A stretch of 64,000 nucleotides of DNA. Source: Nonomuraea sp. NEAU-A123. GTDB lineage: Bacteria; Actinomycetota; Actinomycetes; Streptosporangiales; Streptosporangiaceae. Below, piece after piece: positions 16,706-24,854 of the stretch (its first letter is position 1; each line of letters starts with the position of its first letter). The position numbers and the translations under genes were made by a program. A model generated the notes under the pieces. The model saw only the letters and a list, made by a program, of their open reading frames with translations. It had not been told where the DNA came from and ran no database searches. The stretch is taken from assembly GCF_018603905.1 (NCBI RefSeq), contig NZ_JAHFZZ010000016.1, positions 124,001 to 188,000 on the forward strand, in the 5' to 3' direction.

Positions 16706-17893
16706 GTGAAGCCGGATCAAGAGCCCCTCTGGGGGCTGGTACCACCCACGCTGGCCAAGATGGCCGCGTGGAGCGCCTGCTTGATCTTCATCGGTGTCGT
16801 GGCCAACTACGTGTTCGGCATCGTGGCGATGATGCGCATCATCGCCCTCCCGGTCGCGGTCGCGCTGCTGCTGACCGCGCTGCTGTACCCCCTCACCAGG
16901 CAACTGCGCGCGTCGGGGCTGCGGGCGATCTACGCCACCTGGGCGACCATGCTCGTCGCGTTCGCCGTGCTGGGCGGGACCGGCTGGATCATCGGGGCAC
17001 GGGCCAACGAGGAGTTCCCCGGCCTGGTGAAGCAGGTGCGGCAGACCGCCAAGACGGTGGAGGGCTGGCTCTACACCGGCCCGCTGCATCTGCAGCCGTA
17101 CCAGCTCAGCAAATGGGTCGATGACATCGCCGACATGGTCACCGCGCAGCAGCGGCAGATCACCACGACGGTGCTCGCGGGCACCGTCGTGCTGGTCGAA
17201 GTGCTGGCCTCGATCGTCCTGCTGCTCTTCGTGACGTTCTTCCTGCTCAAGGATGGCGAAGGGATCTGGGCCTGGTTCCTCAAGGCGTTCGGCTCGGTCG
17301 CGCCCCGAGTCGATCGAGCCGGGCGGACAGCCTGGGTCACGCTCTCGCACTACGTCCAGGGCACCGTGGCCGTGGCGGCGGTGCACGGCGTGCTCATGGG
17401 CATCGTGCTGGCGATCATGGGCGTCCCGCTCTGGGCGGCGCTCGCCGTGCTGATCTTCCTGGCCAGTTTCATCCCGATCGTCGGCATCTTCTTCGCCGGC
17501 GCCGTCGCGACGCTGGTGACGCTCGGCGCGCGGGGCCCGATCTACGCGCTGATCTTCCTCGGCATCCTGCTCGTCGAGCAGCAACTGGAGAACCACGTGC
17601 TCCAGCCGCTGATCGTCGGCCGGGCGCTGCACTTCCACCCGCTGGCGATCATCATCGTGCTCGCCGTCGGCGGCATCCTGGCCGGGATCGCGGGCGCGGT
17701 CGTGGCCGTGCCGATCGCCGCGATCCTGTACCGGTCGGTGCCCGAGCTCTTCCGGGACTCTCCGCTTGAGCTCCCCCGTGGGCCGGATGCGGCACCACCG
17801 GCGCACCCGGACGAACCCGCGCGGACGGGCGACGACTCACCCGTGTCCCCCGCTCCCACCAGCGGGAAGGCCGCCCGTCCAGGGCAGGCGTAG
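16706..17893 (+). CDS. AI-2E family transporter-like membrane protein
   Basis: The 395-residue protein belongs to the AI-2E/YdiK/PerM family: two N-terminal helix pairs, the external-loop-rich middle (QVRQTAKTVEGWLY and ISKWVDDIADM-like helices) and the conserved block VTLSHYVQGTVAVAAVHGVLMGIVL, followed by FIPIVGIFFAGAVATLVTLG and EQQLENHVLQPLIVGRALHFHPL. These are hallmark segments of the family. A Pro/Ala-rich cytoplasmic tail of 40 residues follows. Characterised members export quorum-sensing signals or exchange ions; this member's substrate is unknown. It is divergent from the YihY gene with 189 bases between them. Confidence 0.85.
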   Translation: MKPDQEPLWGLVPPTLAKMAAWSACLIFIGVVANYVFGIVAMMRIIALPVAVALLLTALLYPLTRQLRASGLRAIYATWATMLVAFAVLGGTGWIIGARANEEFPGLVKQVRQTAKTVEGWLYTGPLHLQPYQLSKWVDDIADMVTAQQRQITTTVLAGTVVLVEVLASIVLLLFVTFFLLKDGEGIWAWFLKAFGSVAPRVDRAGRTAWVTLSHYVQGTVAVAAVHGVLMGIVLAIMGVPLWAALAVLIFLASFIPIVGIFFAGAVATLVTLGARGPIYALIFLGILLVEQQLENHVLQPLIVGRALHFHPLAIIIVLAVGGILAGIAGAVVAVPIAAILYRSVPELFRDSPLELPRGPDAAPPAHPDEPARTGDDSPVSPAPTSGKAARPGQA

Positions 17894-17991
17894 GCTGGCA
17901 TTACCTAGGACATTTCGCATGTCGGCTACCGTGTCGGCGTCGCCCCGGGCACAACCGGCTCTCCGGGGGCCGGAGACAGGCGGCACGTCCG

Positions 17992-19287
17992 ATGTCGAAT
18001 CACAACAGATCCTTCGCACCCATCGATCTTCGGCCGCCGTCGAGCGCCCGGATCCGCCTGGAACCGACTCTGACCCGCGACGGCGCGCTGGACGGCGCGT
18101 GGTGGCCGCGGTCCCACGACCTCCGGCGCGAACTGCCCGGCCTCGTCCAGGCGCTCGATGCCCGCCTCGGCCCGATCCTGCGGATCCGGCTGGACCTGAC
18201 CGCCTGGGAGCACGTACCCAGCCATCTGTTCGTCATGGGTAGGTTCCTCCGGATCAGCGGCCTGCCGGGGGCGGCCGACACGGTCAGGGTGGTCCGCGGC
18301 GGCCAGGATGACTTCCTGCTGCTGGTGATCCCGCCGGAGACCACCACGTGGGCGGCCACCGCGGCGATGCGGACGGCCGCGCGTACCGACAACAGCCTGT
18401 CCGCGGCGGAGATCCTCGCCCGCGGCCGGACTCCCGTCGGGACCGGGCCGGGCACCACGATGCGCCCCTATGAGAGCGCCGACGAGGCGGCGGTGCTGGC
18501 GCTGGTCGACGCCGACCGCCTCCCGGGCCGGCCGGCCTGCTCCCTCCGGATGCTCGGCGACGCCGTCGCCGGAACCTCCGGGCGCGACCCGCTGCCCTGG
18601 ACCGATCTCGAACCGCCGTGCACGCAGGTGATGGTGGACGCGAGCGGCGACGTGGTGGGCGCGGTGTCCTATGCGGTCCGCCGTACGGACGGCGCCGGCG
18701 TGATCCTCTGGTTGCACGGACACGAGAGCCGGGCCGTCATCGAGACGCTCCTCGGCCACGCGCTCCGCGGTCTGGAGAGCAGCCCGGCCGTACACGCCTT
18801 CGTGTCCGCCTTGGGCCTTGGCCTGGCGGCTCTTCCGTCGGGTCGTCGCCCGGTGACGCGCAGGATCATGGAGCAGGCCGGGTTCTCCTCCCGGGATTCG
18901 TGGCGGTACCTGCGTTGTGTGCTGCCCGCCTCCTGCCCGCCGCCCGCGTCCTCTCCGGTCGACGTGATCGGCAGTGCTTCGCTGCCCGGCTGGTTGCTCA
19001 AGATCCAGGGGGACGAGCTGGCCGCCGAAGTCGTCGTCGAGACGCCGCGGGATGGGACCGGCGTCGTGTGGTGGTTCGGTACGGACACCGCCCACACCGA
19101 CGACGTCCTCGAGCGGGCGCTCCTGGCGGAGGCTCTCACCCTGCTCCACGAGCACGGCGCGAAGGAGGCGGTCCTGTACGCCGACGACGGATCGTCCGAC
19201 GCGCATCCGGCCTGGAGCGTCTTCGACGCCGCCGGTTTCGAGGAGATCGACCGCCTCGTCTCCTACGCCCTGATCAGGCGGGATTAG
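17992..19287 (+). CDS. Fusion of DUF5994-like domain and acetyltransferase (GNAT)-like domains
   Basis: The 431-residue protein begins with a DUF5994-like domain (about 13-125): RIRLEPTLTRDGALDGAWWPRSHDL, then RELPGLVQALDARLGPI. After a linker comes a region starting TMRPYESADEAAVLALVDADRL (about 155-300) that looks like the N-terminal half of a GNAT fold, including AVSYAVRRTDGAGVILWLHGHE. A second alpha/beta part (about 320-431) ends HPAWSVFDAAGFEEIDRLVSYAL, which is the typical C-terminal GNAT strand-helix. DUF5994 proteins usually stand alone at about 150 residues, so this is a fusion. Substrate and role are unknown. The stop overlaps the convergent hydrolase stop by four bases. Confidence 0.65.
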   Translation: MSNHNRSFAPIDLRPPSSARIRLEPTLTRDGALDGAWWPRSHDLRRELPGLVQALDARLGPILRIRLDLTAWEHVPSHLFVMGRFLRISGLPGAADTVRVVRGGQDDFLLLVIPPETTTWAATAAMRTAARTDNSLSAAEILARGRTPVGTGPGTTMRPYESADEAAVLALVDADRLPGRPACSLRMLGDAVAGTSGRDPLPWTDLEPPCTQVMVDASGDVVGAVSYAVRRTDGAGVILWLHGHESRAVIETLLGHALRGLESSPAVHAFVSALGLGLAALPSGRRPVTRRIMEQAGFSSRDSWRYLRCVLPASCPPPASSPVDVIGSASLPGWLLKIQGDELAAEVVVETPRDGTGVVWWFGTDTAHTDDVLERALLAEALTLLHEHGAKEAVLYADDGSSDAHPAWSVFDAAGFEEIDRLVSYALIRRD

Positions 19288-19955
19288 CGGTCCGTGGCCA
19301 GGAGGATCTTCAGCAGTTCGTCGAGCGCGTCCCGCATCACGTTGTGCTTGGACACGAGGGCATGCACCCGCCACGCGGGATCGTCGAGCACCTGCTCATA
19401 GGTGGCCTTGAACGGCGATTCCCCTTCCGACAGGGTCGCGTACACGTACTCCTTGCGCCGGAACCGGTCGAGGCCGCCGCGCAGGCGGATCGACTGCAGG
19501 AGGGACGCCAGCGGGTGCGGCGTGGCTCGCGGATCGAAGAACGGCAGCGGCGGGGTCGTGTAGCCGTTCGTGCCGACGTCGCTGAGAAGCCAGTCTCGCG
19601 TGCCACCCGGGGCCAGGGTCCAGCAGGAGTCGCCGTCCCGGGGTACGAAGGCGTCGATGTAGACCAGGCCCTCGACACGTTCGGGGACACGATCGGCGGC
19701 CCCGGTGATCACCATTCCGGCATAACTGTGCCCGACCAGCACGGCGTCGGTGATCTGCTCGTCCTCCAGGAGATTCACCACGTCGTCGATATGCGTGTCG
19801 AGGTTGACCGATGCGTTGAGCAGGTGCTTCCTGGCCCCCACGCCGGTCAGCGTGATCGGGTACGCCTCGTGGCCGTGCTGCCGGAGCCGGCGCGCCAGCG
19901 GTTCGAAACACCAGGCGCCGTGGCAGGAGCCGGGAACAAGCACAAAGGTCGTCAT
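19284..19955 (-). CDS. Alpha/beta hydrolase (esterase/hydroxynitrile lyase-like)
   Basis: The 223-residue protein has the fold and length of the salicylate-esterase/hydroxynitrile-lyase type of alpha/beta hydrolase: FVLVPGSCHGAWCFEPLARRL opens it (oxyanion region GSCHGAW), and the nucleophile elbow is VGHSYAGM, with Ser77. LVYIDAFVPRDGDS follows as usual. The catalytic His region near the C-terminus is less typical: the end reads VSKHNVMRDALDELL, where other members have a His about ten residues from the end. The catalytic His is therefore uncertain. The start at 19955 has GGTGGGGG immediately upstream; the frame is open for 31 more codons without a site. Confidence 0.8.
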   Translation of the reverse strand: MTTFVLVPGSCHGAWCFEPLARRLRQHGHEAYPITLTGVGARKHLLNASVNLDTHIDDVVNLLEDEQITDAVLVGHSYAGMVITGAADRVPERVEGLVYIDAFVPRDGDSCWTLAPGGTRDWLLSDVGTNGYTTPPLPFFDPRATPHPLASLLQSIRLRGGLDRFRRKEYVYATLSEGESPFKATYEQVLDDPAWRVHALVSKHNVMRDALDELLKILLATDR

Positions 19956-20029
19956 GCCCCCACCCTGCGGCAGAACGAACCAGAAGTCCAAGAGATGATT
20001 CCTCTGCCTACCAGCACGATTGGTTATGA

Positions 20030-20077
20030 AGGCCGAGGCCGCCGTCACCCCGCAGCGAGCGACGGCGGCCTCGGCCT
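20030..20077 (-). terminator. Long hairpin downstream of the VanX-like gene
   Basis: A perfect 17-bp inverted repeat (20030-20046 with 20061-20077) encloses a 14-base loop. It begins nine bases past the stop codon of the minus-strand M15 peptidase gene and lies about 75 bases upstream of the next minus-strand gene, so it probably insulates the two. Confidence 0.75.
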
Positions 20078-20085
20078 GCCCCCGG

Positions 20086-20751
20086 TCAAGATCGGCTGAG
20101 CGGCCAGGGGAGCTGGGGGTGCAGGGCCGCGGGGGCGCCGGTGGCCAGAGCCCAGTAGCGGTCGCCGTACGACCAGTGCCACCATTCCGTTGGATAGTTC
20201 ACGAAACCGGCCTCGGACAGGGCGTCACCGAGGATGTCCCGGTTGGTGGTGGCCTGGTGGGAGATGTTGGTCGCCGCCGTGTAGCAGGCGTCGTCGCTCT
20301 CCTCCGGGCCGGCGTTCACCTCCGTGCCCATGTCCAGTTCCCTACCGTCCGTGGTGCACAGGGTGAGGTCCACCGCCGCGCCGCAGACGTGCGGGCCGAT
20401 GTGCGGCGGGGCCAGGGAGCGGCTGGCCTGCACGTAGACGTGCTCCGGCGGCCAGTCCGGGTTGGCCTCGCTCAGCGTGGCCGCGTAGCGCCGGAAATAC
20501 CGCTCCTGCAGCTCGGGCGGCCGGTACGCCTCCACGATGAGCAGGCGCAGCCCCCCGGGGAGCCGGCTCTGGGCGTGCAGGAGGCGTTCGACGTGGCCCT
20601 GGCGGATGTGCGCGTACGCGCCGTCCTGATCGGCCATGCGCCCATCCAGCCGCAGGTCGGGCACGGTGCGAAGGTCCACCAGCGGCTCTCCTCTATCCTC
20701 GACGGGCATCTCGCTGACCCGTGGGTCGGACATGAGGACGATGTCCAGCAC
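20086..20751 (-). CDS. M15-family D-Ala-D-Ala dipeptidase (VanX-like)
   Basis: The 221-residue protein is a zinc peptidase of the VanX/DdpX type. RLLIVEAYRPPELQERYF gives the Arg region, PHIGPHVCGAAVDLTLC gives the zinc His and Asp (SxHxxGxAxD-like, with Pro in place of Ser), and TEWWHWSYGDRYWAL gives the catalytic Glu and second His. The length fits VanX. No signal peptide is seen, so it acts in the cytoplasm, probably on D-Ala-D-Ala in wall turnover. No vanH/vanA-like genes are next to it, so glycopeptide resistance is not indicated. GTG at 20751 follows GAGGAG. It has its own promoter region of about 90 bases downstream of the AfsR-like gene. Confidence 0.85.
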   Translation of the reverse strand: MLDIVLMSDPRVSEMPVEDRGEPLVDLRTVPDLRLDGRMADQDGAYAHIRQGHVERLLHAQSRLPGGLRLLIVEAYRPPELQERYFRRYAATLSEANPDWPPEHVYVQASRSLAPPHIGPHVCGAAVDLTLCTTDGRELDMGTEVNAGPEESDDACYTAATNISHQATTNRDILGDALSEAGFVNYPTEWWHWSYGDRYWALATGAPAALHPQLPWPLSRS

Positions 20752-20842
20752 GGTGTTCTCCTCGCGTTGGTCAGGCAGGCAAGGAGAACGTTCGTCGAGA
20801 GCTCTACAAATTCGCTTCAAGAACGCAATAGCTCCGGGACCG

Positions 20843-23800
20843 TCAGGTGCTTCCGTGCAGCTCGCCGTACTCGCGGGTGCCGAACTTGGCGAAGACGGCG
20901 ACGGCCTCGGCCCGCAGGGACGCCGCGGACGGCCCGTCCCCGGTCGCCTCGCGCACGGCGGCCAGGTCGCGCAGGGTGCGCGCGCGAAACAGCGGCAGGT
21001 CGAGCCGGTCCCACGCCTCGGCGGCCCGGCAGAGATGCTCCTCGGCCAGGGCGTACCGGCCACGGGCCAGGTGCAGCTCGCCGACGGTCCGCTCGACGAG
21101 CGCCACGCCGAACCGGTCGCCGTGCCGCTCGCACACCCGCAGCGCGTCGAGGAGTTCGGGCAGGATCCCGGCGTCGCCACCGAGCCGGATCCGGGTTTTG
21201 GCCAGGGCCTGCACGGCGTAGGCCGCCATGAGCGGGTCACTGGCCTCGCGCAGCAGGACGACCGCCCGCTCGGACAGCGCCGCCGCCCGGTCGAGCTCGC
21301 CGACGGCCCGATGGACCAGCCCGATGGACCGCAGCGTGAGGCCCTCGCCGCGCCCGCTGCCCAGCCGGCGGAAGGCGGCCAGCGCGTCGTCGAGCAGCGC
21401 GTGCGCGGCGGCGAACTCGCCCTGTTCGAGCAGCACCGATCCGGCCAGCCGGTTGACGTGCCCGATCCCGGCGTCGTCGCCGAGCGCGCGGAAGGTGTCG
21501 CCCGCCTGGCGCAGGTGTACCAAGGACTCGGCCAGGTCGCCCTGCTCGCGGCAGGTGGTGCCGATGCCGGTGATGGCCACCGCCTGCCCGTGCCGGTCGC
21601 CCCCCGCGCGCAGCAGCGGAATCGCCTGCTGGAAGAACCGGTTCGCCTCCGGGTAGCGGTCCTGCCGGTAGCGGAGCTGGCCGAGCCCCACCAGCAGGGT
21701 GGCCTCCGCCAGCGGGTCGCCGGCGCGCCGGGCCGCCTCCAGCGCCGCCTCGTGGGTACGCCGCCACTCCTCGAAGCGGGCGTCCAACCAGAACGACGAG
21801 GAGCACAGGGCGGCGGCCACCTCGCAGGCCACCTCGTGCAGGTTCATGGCGGCGGCCCGTTCGACGGCGACGACGAGGGCCGGGCTCTCCGCGTTGAACC
21901 AGGTCAGCACGTCACCGGCCGCCTCATCGGGGATGTCCGCGTCGACGGGCCTGGCCGTGGTGTACTCGCGCCGCAGAGCCAGCGCGCCCGAGGGCCAGGC
22001 GGCGGCGGCCCGCGTGATCAGCCACAGCCATCCGCCCAGGACGCGGGTCACCGCCGCCGCGCGCTCCTCGGGCGGCTCCTCCACCTCGGCCCGCTCGGCC
22101 GCGTACACGCGGAGCAGGTCATGTAATCGGTAGCGGGTCTGGCCCACCGCGTCCACGCCGACGTGGTCGAGGATCTGGGCGTCCAGCAGGCGTTCGACGA
22201 CCCCCTCGGCCACCGCCTCGGGCGCGTCCAGCAGGGCCGCCATCACCCAGGACGCGAAGTCGGGCACGCCGAGGAGCCCGAGCAGGCGGAACGCCCGCTT
22301 CGCCGCGTCGTCGAGCCCCCGGTAGCTCAGCCCGACGCTGGCCCGCACCTCCAGATCGCCGGCGGTGAGCTCGTCCAGGCGGCGGCGCTCGTCGGCCAGG
22401 CGCAGGGCGAGCGTGGCGAGCGGCCAGTGCGGGCGGGCGGCCAGCCGCGCGCCCGCCGTACGCAGCGCGAGCGGCAGGTGGCCGCAGAGCCGGACGATGC
22501 GCTCGGCCGCCTCGTGCTCGGCGCGGACGCGCGCGGAACCGGCGATGCGGGCCAGCAGGTCCACGCCCGCCTCGGTGTCGAAGACGTCGAGGTCGTTCAC
22601 CCGCACCCCGTCCAGGCCCGCGAGCCTGCGCCTGGCCGTGATCAGTACGGCGCAGGTGGGGCTGCCCGGCAGCAGGGGGCGTACCTGCTGCTCGGTGCCC
22701 GCGTCGTCGAGCACCACGAGCAGTCGCTTGCCGGACACGGCGCTGCGGTACGCGTCCACGCACTCGGGCACGGTCTCCGGGATGGCGGCGGGCGGCAGGC
22801 CGAGCGCCCGCAGGAAACGTCCGAGCACCTCCAGGGCGGGCGCGGGCGAGCCGGTGACGCCGCGCAGGTCGGCGTACAACTGGCCGTCGGGGTAGGCCGG
22901 GGTCACCTGGTGGGCGACCTTCACCGCGAGCGTCGACTTGCCCACCCCGCCCTTGCCGGAGATGACGCACACCGTCAGCGTGTCGCTGGCGGCGCCGAGC
23001 AGGTCGGCCAGCTCGGCGAGCGGCTTCTCCCTACCGGTGAAGTCGGCGACGCCGCGCGGCAGATGCGCCGGGACCGCCCCGGGTCCGGGCCGCCTCGGGG
23101 GTGGCGGCGTGGGCGGAGCAGGCGGAGCGGAGTCCAGGGCGGAGTCCGCGCGCAGGACGGCCTCGTACAGTTCCTGAAGCTTCGCGCCGGGGTCCACGCC
23201 CAGCTCGTCGGAGAGCGCCTGCCGCCCCTCGTGATAGACGGTCAACGCGTCGGCCTGGCGGCCCAGCCGGTACAGGGCCTTCATGAGCTGGGCACGCGGG
23301 TGTTCGCGGGCGGGGTGGGCCCGGACCAGCTCGGTGAGCTCGCCGACCGCCTCCGCCTGCCTGCCCAGCGCCAGCTCGGCGTCGAGGCGCTCCTCCAGGA
23401 CGAGCAGTCGCGTCTCGTCCAGGCGCGCGGCCTCGCCGCGCAGCACGTGCCCGATCCCGCCGAGCGCCGATCCCCGCCACAGCGACAGCGCCGCGCGCAG
23501 GCTCTCCGCCGCGCGCTCGTGGTCGCCGTCCACAGCGTGCCGGCGGCCGTCGGCGACCAGCCGCTCGAACGACTCCACGTCGAGCTGTCCCGGCTGGAAC
23601 AGCGCCGCGTAGCCGGGCAGCCTGGTCTCGATCACCTCCGAACCGCCGCCTTCGGCGAGCGTGCGGCGCAGGCCGGAGACATACGTCTGGACGAGCGCGT
23701 GGGCGCTCTTCGGCGGATCCTCGCCCCACAGCACGTCGACCAGGTGTTCGCTGGAGACCACCTTCCCGGCGGCGAGCAGCAGGGCGGCCAGGAGGGCACG

Positions 23801-23875
23801 GGGTTTCGGACCGCCCAGCGGCAGACGGCGCCCGCCGTCCCAGACTTCGACGGGACCGAGCAGTCGAAACTCCAC
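20843..23875 (-). CDS. AfsR/SARP-family transcriptional regulator with NB-ARC and TPR
   Basis: The 1010-residue protein has the AfsR order of domains. An OmpR-like winged helix spans 1-90 (VEFRLLGPVEVWDGG, KPRALLAALLLAAG), a BTAD helical domain about 98-245 (ending DELGVDPGAKLQELYEAVLRAD), a proline linker and an NB-ARC ATPase from about 278 with Walker A SGKGGVGKST (307-315) and RLLVVLDDAG as Walker B. A winged-helix-like region and about eight TPR units fill the C-terminal 400 residues. Such proteins activate secondary metabolism or morphological genes in response to ATP/ADP state. The GTG start at 23875 has GAGGGGG upstream; a longer frame starting at 23947 has no site. No biosynthetic cluster is adjacent. 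Confidence 0.9.
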   Translation of the reverse strand: MEFRLLGPVEVWDGGRRLPLGGPKPRALLAALLLAAGKVVSSEHLVDVLWGEDPPKSAHALVQTYVSGLRRTLAEGGGSEVIETRLPGYAALFQPGQLDVESFERLVADGRRHAVDGDHERAAESLRAALSLWRGSALGGIGHVLRGEAARLDETRLLVLEERLDAELALGRQAEAVGELTELVRAHPAREHPRAQLMKALYRLGRQADALTVYHEGRQALSDELGVDPGAKLQELYEAVLRADSALDSAPPAPPTPPPPRRPGPGAVPAHLPRGVADFTGREKPLAELADLLGAASDTLTVCVISGKGGVGKSTLAVKVAHQVTPAYPDGQLYADLRGVTGSPAPALEVLGRFLRALGLPPAAIPETVPECVDAYRSAVSGKRLLVVLDDAGTEQQVRPLLPGSPTCAVLITARRRLAGLDGVRVNDLDVFDTEAGVDLLARIAGSARVRAEHEAAERIVRLCGHLPLALRTAGARLAARPHWPLATLALRLADERRRLDELTAGDLEVRASVGLSYRGLDDAAKRAFRLLGLLGVPDFASWVMAALLDAPEAVAEGVVERLLDAQILDHVGVDAVGQTRYRLHDLLRVYAAERAEVEEPPEERAAAVTRVLGGWLWLITRAAAAWPSGALALRREYTTARPVDADIPDEAAGDVLTWFNAESPALVVAVERAAAMNLHEVACEVAAALCSSSFWLDARFEEWRRTHEAALEAARRAGDPLAEATLLVGLGQLRYRQDRYPEANRFFQQAIPLLRAGGDRHGQAVAITGIGTTCREQGDLAESLVHLRQAGDTFRALGDDAGIGHVNRLAGSVLLEQGEFAAAHALLDDALAAFRRLGSGRGEGLTLRSIGLVHRAVGELDRAAALSERAVVLLREASDPLMAAYAVQALAKTRIRLGGDAGILPELLDALRVCERHGDRFGVALVERTVGELHLARGRYALAEEHLCRAAEAWDRLDLPLFRARTLRDLAAVREATGDGPSAASLRAEAVAVFAKFGTREYGELHGST

Positions 23876-23963
23876 TGATCCCCCTCGGGGACATGACCTT
23901 GTACCGCAGTGATAGCACCGCGGCCCGGTCAGCGGAACCCATGTCACCTGCCCAAGCAGATGA

Positions 23964-24206
23964 TCACGCGGTGAGGCGGGCGATCTCCCGCAGCTCGCCG
24001 CGGGTCGTCTCGCAGTCGAGCAGCCGCAGTTGTTCCACCACCCGGCCGGCCCCCGGGCTGTACTTGAGCTCCTCGGGACAGGTCTCCACCACTTTCCTGA
24101 GCATGGCGGTGGCGGCTTCCGGATTGCGGTCCATGGCGTACGCGGTGGCCAGCAGGGCGAGAGGGTGCCGCCCGGAGCCGCGCAGCAACGCCGCGAACGT
24201 CTTCAC
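23964..24206 (-). CDS. Small ORF coupled to the GntR gene, function unknown
   Basis: An 80-residue frame begins with a GTG that overlaps the GntR stop codon by four bases (GTGA), indicating translational coupling. The protein is helical: HPLALLATAYAMDRNPEAATAMLRKVVETCP reads like one and a half TPR repeats, and the tail is QLRLLDCETTRGELREIARLTA. It resembles short TPR-like partner proteins but I do not recognise a family. Being the last gene of the beta-galactosidase operon, it may modulate the regulator or be a remnant. Confidence 0.5.
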   Translation of the reverse strand: MKTFAALLRGSGRHPLALLATAYAMDRNPEAATAMLRKVVETCPEELKYSPGAGRVVEQLRLLDCETTRGELREIARLTA

Positions 24207-24841
24207 CTCACGTCGAGCAGTTCCCGCATCGCCGACTCCGCGGCCTGGCCGTCGGCCATCCTGATGGCCGTCAGCACCGCCAGGTGGCCGGGCACGGGGT
24301 CGGCGCCGGAGCCGTGGACGAGCCCGTCGCGTCCGATGACGGCCTCCATGCGGATCAGCAGCTCGTTGCCGCCCGCCGCGAGCAGCGCCCGGTGGAAGTC
24401 CAGGTCGGCCGCGACGGGGTCGGCGGCGGACGCCATCGCGTCCAGCGCTCGCTGCAGGGTGTCGAGCTGCTCGGGGGTACGGCGCAGCGCGGCCAGCCGG
24501 GCGACCGGGGGCTCGACGATCGAGCGCAGTTCGCGCAGGTCGCGCAGGAATCCCGGGTCGGGGCGCCCGGCGGACTTCCACCGGATCACGTCGCCGTCGA
24601 GGAGGTTCCAGTCGGCGCGCGGCCTTACGTAGGTGCCGAGCTTGGGCCTGGCCCCGATGAGCCCCTTGGCGGTGAGGACCTTCATCGCCTCGCGCAGCGC
24701 CGTCGAGCTGACGCCGAGCCGCTCCCGCAGGGCGGTGACGTCGAGGCTGTCGCCCGCCTCGAACTCCCCGCCGAAGATCATCGCGGCCATCGCCTCGACC
24801 GTCTGCCCGTGGAGGCCGCGCCCGCTGTAGGCCGCCGCCAT
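24203..24841 (-). CDS. GntR-family (FadR subfamily) transcriptional regulator
   Basis: The 212-residue protein has a winged HTH at about 10-75 (GQTVEAMAAMIFGGEFEAGD, then LRERLGVSSTALREAMKVLTAKGLI and ARPKLGTYV) and an FCD effector domain at about 95-205 with DLDFHRALLAAGGNELL, where the Asp and His belong to the metal-binding set. The subfamily binds sugar acids or hydroxy acids. The ATG at 24841 has AAGGA upstream; an upstream in-frame start would overlap the GH42 gene. It follows the beta-galactosidase stop by 13 bases, so it is in that operon and probably autoregulates it through the AT-rich palindrome at 26782-26808. Confidence 0.88.
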   Translation of the reverse strand: MAAAYSGRGLHGQTVEAMAAMIFGGEFEAGDSLDVTALRERLGVSSTALREAMKVLTAKGLIGARPKLGTYVRPRADWNLLDGDVIRWKSAGRPDPGFLRDLRELRSIVEPPVARLAALRRTPEQLDTLQRALDAMASAADPVAADLDFHRALLAAGGNELLIRMEAVIGRDGLVHGSGADPVPGHLAVLTAIRMADGQAAESAMRELLDVR

Positions 24842-24854
24842 CACACCGAGTCCT

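Noticed and set aside
20086..20751. Glycopeptide resistance locus suggested by the VanX-like gene
   Set aside because: No VanH, VanA/B ligase or VanRS-like genes flank it; a housekeeping D-Ala-D-Ala dipeptidase is more likely.
20843..23875. Biosynthetic gene cluster expected near the AfsR/SARP regulators
   Set aside because: No polyketide, peptide synthetase, terpene or RiPP genes are next to either regulator in this window.
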